Origin: Glandiceps talaboti
Lineage: Eukaryota; Hemichordata; Enteropneusta; Spengelidae
Reading direction: 5' to 3'
Length of the DNA: 64,000 bases
NCBI RefSeq assembly: GCF_964340395.1
Contig: NC_135549.1
Span: 32,719,832 to 32,783,831, forward strand
Part shown: positions 57,670-64,000 of the stretch, piece by piece
Numbering within the stretch: the stretch's first letter is position 1
How the letters are laid out: each line of letters opens with the position of its first letter
Notes under the pieces: generated by a model
The model's input: the letters and a program-made list of their open reading frames with translations, nothing else
The model's database searches: none
What the model was told of the DNA's origin: nothing
Made by a program: the position numbers and the translations under genes

Positions 57670-60600
57670 AGATTATTGTTACCATGGTATTATCCCTAAC
57701 TAATGTTACCATGGTATTAACTCTAACAGACTATTGTTACCATGGTATTAACTCTAACAGACTATTGTTACCATGGTATTAACTCTAACAGACTATTGTT
57801 ACCATGGTATTAACTCTAACAGACTATTATCACCATACTATTAGCCATAACATAACCAATATGCTGTGTTGATTTTCACATCGTGAAACTATTTTTTTTT
57901 GGTCAATACAAGTATTCTTCTTTATACTTTGTTGTATTGTATTGTATTGTACTGATATCTTGTAACATAGATAAGGTTACAATAAAGTTAATATTAGTAG
58001 TAGTATTTAATAGCCCTAACAGACTATTGTTACCATGGTATTAGCCCTAACAGACTATTGTTACCATGGTATTAGCCCTAACAGACTATTGTTACCATAG
58101 TATTAGCCCTAACAGACTATTGTTACCATAGTATTAGCCCTAACAGACGACTATTGTTACCATAGTATTAGCCCTAACAGACTATTGTTACCATGGTATT
58201 AGCCCTAACAGACTATTGTTACCATAGTATTAGCCCTAACAGACTATTGTTACCATGGTATTAGCCCTAACAGACTATTGTTACCATGGTATTAGCCCTA
58301 ACAGACTATTGTTACCATGGTATTAGCCCTGACAGACTATTGTTACCATGGTATTAGCCCTAACAGACTATTGTTACCATAGTATTAGCCCTAACAGACT
58401 ATTGTTACCATAGTATTAGCCCTAACAGACGACTATTGTTACCATAGTATTAGCCCTAACAGACTATTGTTACCATGGTATTAGCCCTAACAGACTATTG
58501 TTACCATAGTATTATCCCTAACAGACTATTGTTACCATGGTATTAGCCCTAACAGACTATTGTTACCATGGTATTAGCCCTAACAGACTATTGTTACCAT
58601 AGTATTAGCCCTAACAGACTATTGTTACCATGGTATTAGCCCTAACAGACTATTGTTACCATGGTATTAGCCCTAACAGACTATTGTTACCATGGTATTA
58701 GCCCTAACAGACTATTGTTACCATGGTATTAGCCCTAACAGACTATTGTTACCATGGTATTAGCCCTAACAGACTATTGTAACCATAGTATTAGCCCTAA
58801 GAGACTATTGTTACCATGGTATTAGCCCTAACAGACTATTGTTACCATAGTATTAGCCCTAACAGACTATTGTTACCATAGTATTAGCCCTAACAGACTA
58901 TTGTAACCATGGTGTTATGCCCTAAGAGACTATTGTTACCAAGGTATTATCCCTAACAGACCATTGTCACCATGGTATTAGCCCTAAGAGACTATTGTTA
59001 CCATGGTGTTATGCCCTAAGAGACTACTGTTACCATGGTATTAGCCCTAACAGACTATTGTTACCATGGTATTAGCCCTAACAGACTATTGTAACCATGG
59101 TGTTATGCCCTAAGAGACTATTGTTACCAAGGTATTAGCCCTAACAGACTATTGTCACCATGGTATTAGCCCTAAGAGACTACTGTTACCATGGTGTTAT
59201 GCCCTAAGAGACTACTGTTACCATGGTATTAGCCCTAACAGACTATTGTTACCATGGTATTAGCCCTAACAGACTATTGTAACCATAGTATTAACTCTAA
59301 CAGACTATTGTTACCATGGTGTTATGCCCTAAGAGACTACTGTTACCATGGTGTTATGCCCTAAGAGACTATTGTTACCATGGTATTAGCCCTAAGAGAC
59401 TATTGTTACCATGGTATTAGCCCTAACAGACTATTGTTACCATGGTATTAGCCCTAACAGACTATTGTTACCATGGTATTTGCCCTAACAGACTATTGTT
59501 ACCATAGTGTTATGCCCTAAGAGACTATTGTTACCAAGGTATTAGCCCTAACAGACTATTGTTACCATGGTATTAGCCCTAACAGACTATTGTTACCAAG
59601 GTATTAGCCCTAACAGACTATTGTTACCATGGTATTAGCCCTAACAGACCATTGTTACCATAGTATTAGCCCTAAGAGACTATTGTTACCATGGTATTAG
59701 CCCTGACAGACTATTGTTACCATGGTATTAGCCCTAACAGACTATTGTTACCATAGTATTAGCCCTAACAGACTATTGTTACCATAGTATTAGCCCTAAC
59801 AGACGACTATTGTTACCATAGTATTAGCCCTAACAGACTATTGTTACCATGGTATTAGCCCTAACAGACTATTGTTACCATAGTATTATCCCTAACAGAC
59901 TATTGTTACCATGGTATTAGCCCTAACAGACTATTGTTACCATGGTATTAGCCCTAACAGACTATTGTTACCATAGTATTAGCCCTAACAGACTATTGTT
60001 ACCATGGTATTAGCCCTAACAGACTATTGTTACCATGGTATTAGCCCTAACAGACTATTGTTACCATGGTATTAGCCCTAACAGACTATTGTTACCATGG
60101 TATTAGCCCTAACAGACTATTGTTACCATGGTATTAGCCCTAACAGACTATTGTAACCATAGTATTAGCCCTAAGAGACTATTGTTACCATGGTATTAGC
60201 CCTAACAGACTATTGTTACCATAGTATTAGCCCTAACAGACTATTGTTACCATAGTATTAGCCCTAACAGACTATTGTAACCATGGTGTTATGCCCTAAG
60301 AGACTATTGTTACCAAGGTATTATCCCTAACAGACCATTGTCACCATGGTATTAGCCCTAAGAGACTATTGTTACCATGGTGTTATGCCCTAAGAGACTA
60401 CTGTTACCATGGTATTAGCCCTAACAGACTATTGTTACCATGGTATTAGCCCTAACAGACTATTGTAACCATGGTGTTATGCCCTAAGAGACTATTGTTA
60501 CCAAGGTATTAGCCCTAACAGACTATTGTCACCATGGTATTAGCCCTAAGAGACTACTGTTACCATGGTGTTATGCCCTAAGAGACTACTGTTACCATGG

Positions 60601-63600
60601 TATTAGCCCTAACAGACTATTGTTACCATGGTATTAGCCCTAACAGACTATTGTAACCATAGTATTAACTCTAACAGACTATTGTTACCATGGTGTTATG
60701 CCCTAAGAGACTACTGTTACCATGGTGTTATGCCCTAAGAGACTATTGTTACCATGGTATTAGCCCTAAGAGACTATTGTTACCATGGTATTAGCCCTAA
60801 CAGACTATTGTTACCATGGTATTAGCCCTAACAGACTATTGTTACCATGGTATTTGCCCTAACAGACTATTGTTACCATAGTGTTATGCCCTAAGAGACT
60901 ATTGTTACCAAGGTATTAGCCCTAACAGACTATTGTTACCATGGTATTAGCCCTAACAGACTATTGTTACCAAGGTATTAGCCCTAACAGACTATTGTTA
61001 CCATGGTATTAGCCCTAACAGACCATTGTTACCATAGTATTAGCCCTAACAGACCATTGTTACCATAGTATTAGCCCTAAGAGACTATTGTTACCATGGT
61101 GTTATGCCCTAAGAGACTATTGTTACCATGGTGTTATGCCCTAAGAGACTATTGTTACCATGGTATTAGCCCTAACAGACTATTGTTACCATGGTGTTAT
61201 GCCCTAACAGACTATTGTTACCATGGTATTATCCCTAACAGACCATTGTTACCATGGTGTTATGCCCTAAGAGACTATTGTTACCATGGTGTTATGCCCT
61301 AAGAGACTATTGTTACCATGGTATTAGCCCTAACAGACTATTGTTACCATGGTGTTATGCCCTAAGAGACTATTGTTACCAAGGTATTAGCCCTAACAGA
61401 CTATTGTTACCATGGTATTAGCCCTAACAGACTATTGTTACCATGGTATTAGCCCTAAGAGACTATTGTTACCATGGTATTAGCCCTGACAGACTATTGT
61501 TACCATGGTATTAGCCCTAACAGACTATTGTTACCATGGTATTAGCCCTAACAGACCATTGTTACCATGGTGTTATGCCCTAAGAGACTATTGTTACCAT
61601 GGTGTTATGCCCTAAGAGACTATTGTTACCATGGTGTTATGCGCTAAGAGACTATTGTTACCATGGTATTAGCCCTAACAGACTATTGTTACCATGGTAT
61701 TATCCCTAACAGACCATTGTTACCATGGTGTTATGCCCTAAGAGACTATTGTTACCATGGTGTTATGCCCTAAGAGACTATTGTTACCATGGTATTAGCC
61801 CTAACAGACTATTGTTACCATGGTGTTATGCCCTAACAGACTATTGTTACCATGGTATTATCCCTAACAGACCATTGTTACCATGGTGTTATGCCCTAAG
61901 AGACTATTGTTACCATGGTGTTATGCCCTAAGAGACTATTGTTACCATGGTATTAGCCCTAACAGACTATTGTTACCATGGTGTTATGCCCTAAGAGACT
62001 ATTGTTACCAAGGTATTAGCCCTAACAGACTATTGTTACCATGGTATTAGCCCTAACAGACTATTGTTACCATGGTATTAGCCCTAAGAGACTATTGTTA
62101 CCATGGTATTAGCCCTGACAGACTATTGTTACCATGGTATTAGCCCTAACAGACTATTGTTACCATGGTATTAGCCCTAACAGACCATTGTTACCATGGT
62201 GTTATGCCCTAAGAGACTATTGTTACCATGGTGTTATGCCCTAAGAGACTATTGTTACCATGGTGTTATGCGCTAAGAGACTATTGTTACCATGGTATTA
62301 GCCCTAACAGACTATTGTTACCATGGTATTATCCCTAACAGACCATTGTTACCATGGTGTTATGCCCTAAGAGACTATTGTTACCATGGTGTTATGCCCT
62401 AAGAGACTATTGTTACCATGGTATTAGCCCTAACAGACTATTGTTACCATGGTATTAGCCCTAACAGACTATTGTTACCATGGTATTAGCCCTAACAGAC
62501 TATTGTTACCATGGTATTAGCCCTAACAGACTATTGTTACCATGGTATTAGCCCTAACAGACTATTGTTACCATGGTGTTATGCCCTAAGAGACTATTGT
62601 TACCATGGTATTAGCCCTAACAGACTATTGTTACCATGGTATTAGCCCTAACAGACTATTGTTACCATGGTATTAGCCCTAACAGACTATTGTTACCATG
62701 GTATTAGCCCTAACAGACCATTGTTACCATAGTATTAGCCCTAACAGACTATTGTTACCATGGTATTAGCCCTAACAGACTATTGTTACCATGGTATTAG
62801 CCCTAACAGACTATTGTTACCATGGTATTAGCCCTAACAGACGACTATTGTTACCATGGTATTAATAGACTATTGTCACCATAGTATTAGCCCTAACAGA
62901 CTATTGTTACCATGGTATTAGCCCTAACAGACTATTGTTACCATGGTGTTATGCCCTAAGAGACTATTGTTACCATGGTATTAGCCCTAACAGACTATTG
63001 TTACCATGGTATTAGCCCTAACAGACCATTGTTACCATAGTATTAGCCCTAACAGACTATTGTTACCATGGTATTAGCCCTAACAGACTATTGTTACCAT
63101 GGTATTAGCCCTAACAGACTATTGTTACCATGGTATTAGCCCTAAGAGACTACTGTTACCATGGTGTTATGCCCTAAGAGACTACTGTTACCATGGTGTT
63201 ATGCCCTAAGAGACTACTGTTACCATGGTATTAGCCCTAACAGACTATTGTTACCATGGTATTAGCCCTAACAGACCATTGTTACCATAGTATTAGCCCT
63301 AACAGACTATTGTTACCATGGTATTAGCCCTAAGAGACTATTGTTACCATGGTATTAGCCCTAACAGACTATTGTTACCATGGTATTAGCCCTAACAGAC
63401 TATTGTTACCATAGTATTAGCCCTAACAGACTATTGTTACCATGGTATTAGCCCTAACAGACGACTATTGTTACCATGGTATTATGCCCTAAGAGACTAT
63501 TGTTACCATGGTGTTATGCCCTAAGAGACTATTGTTACCATGGTATTAGCCCTAACAGACCATTGTTACCATGGTGTTATGCCCTAAGAGACTATTGTTA

Positions 63601-64000
63601 CCATGGTGTAATGCCCTAAGAGACTATTGTTACCATGGTATTAGTCCTAACAGACTATTGTCACCATGGTATTAGCCCTAACAGACTATTGTTACCATGG
63701 TGTTATGCCCTAAGAGACTATTGTTACCATGGTATTAGTCCTAACAGACTATTGTCACCATGGTATTAGCCCTAACAGACTATTGTTACCATGGTGTTAT
63801 GCCCTAAGAGACTACTGTTACCATGGTATTAGCCCTAACAGACTATTGTTACCATGGTATTAGCTCTAACAGACTATTGTTACCATGGTATTAGCCCTAA
63901 CAGACTATTGTCACCATGGTATTAGCCCTAACAGACTATTGTTACCATAGTATTAGCCCTAACAGACTATTGTTACCATAGTATTAGCCCTAACAGACTA
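57670..64000. repeat. 31-bp satellite with higher-order repeats, running off the window
   Basis: About 200 units of GACTATTGTTACCATGGTAT plus TAGCCCTAACA. A second unit type reads GTGTTATGCCCTAAGA. Each unit has the 10-bp palindrome TACCATGGTA. Blocks recur at 629 bp (61096-61302 and 61725-61931 encode identical open frames) and about 1380 bp (58021-59690 against 59700 onward). A roughly 170-nt foreign piece interrupts it at 57850-58015 (TTGTATTGTATTG...GTTACAATAAAG, perhaps a non-LTR 3' end). Confidence 0.95.

Noticed and set aside
61096-61931. Two identical 68-codon open frames
   Set aside because: They are the same satellite block repeated 629 bp apart, not genes.
57670-64000. Telomeric repeat because of CCCTAA
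   Set aside because: Only one hexamer per 31-bp unit, never in tandem; this is a satellite, not a telomere.

Overview
The window is animal nuclear DNA, most likely from a marine invertebrate. It has GT-AG introns, AT-rich sequence, long CA/TA/GACA/CATA microsatellites, many minisatellites, and fragments of Rex1-like and L2/CR1-like non-LTR retrotransposons. I could not fix the phylum from sequence alone.

The one protein-coding gene I can reconstruct is a nischarin (NISCH/IRAS) homologue on the minus strand. It runs from an ATG at 50039 to a TAG at 20535. Thirteen coding exons join without a frame break into 3810 nt (1269 codons plus stop). The order is an N-terminal PX domain (exons 1-3), a linker, a leucine-rich-repeat block (exons 7-9), an acidic and proline-rich middle, and a conserved C-terminal half in one large last exon. 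Several exons are too short to stand out as open reading frames (exons 1, 4, 5, 6 and 10); I found them by splice sites, phase and remembered similarity to vertebrate nischarin.

The most unusual feature is how the introns have grown. In six of the twelve introns a tandem array begins exactly at an exon edge, and its unit is made of the last (or first) 10-36 nt of that exon plus the splice site. These are donor-side arrays in introns 3, 6, 7, 9 and 10 and an acceptor-side array in intron 1. Copy number runs from 2 (intron 9) to roughly 120 (intron 10). In exon 7 the 39-nt unit stays in frame, so three extra donors could each add 13 residues to the LRR region.

Layout. 1-6 kb: nested repeats (an inverted duplication, a MITE with 9-bp target-site duplication, a Rex1-like fragment, and a repeat family here called X). 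6.03-8.59 kb: a foldback element with long minisatellite-bearing terminal inverted repeats that also carry a SAM-domain-like coding fragment. 8.6-20.5 kb: intergenic DNA with minisatellites, old repeats and G-rich terminal-inverted-repeat elements. 20.5-50.04 kb: the nischarin gene and its repeat-filled introns. 50.86-53.44 kb: a TIR element with a TTA duplication and a decayed ORF. 53.4-55.96 kb: a 44-bp satellite. 56.6-57.05 kb: a second L2/CR1-like fragment. 57.67 kb to the end: a 31-bp satellite with higher-order repeats that runs off the window.
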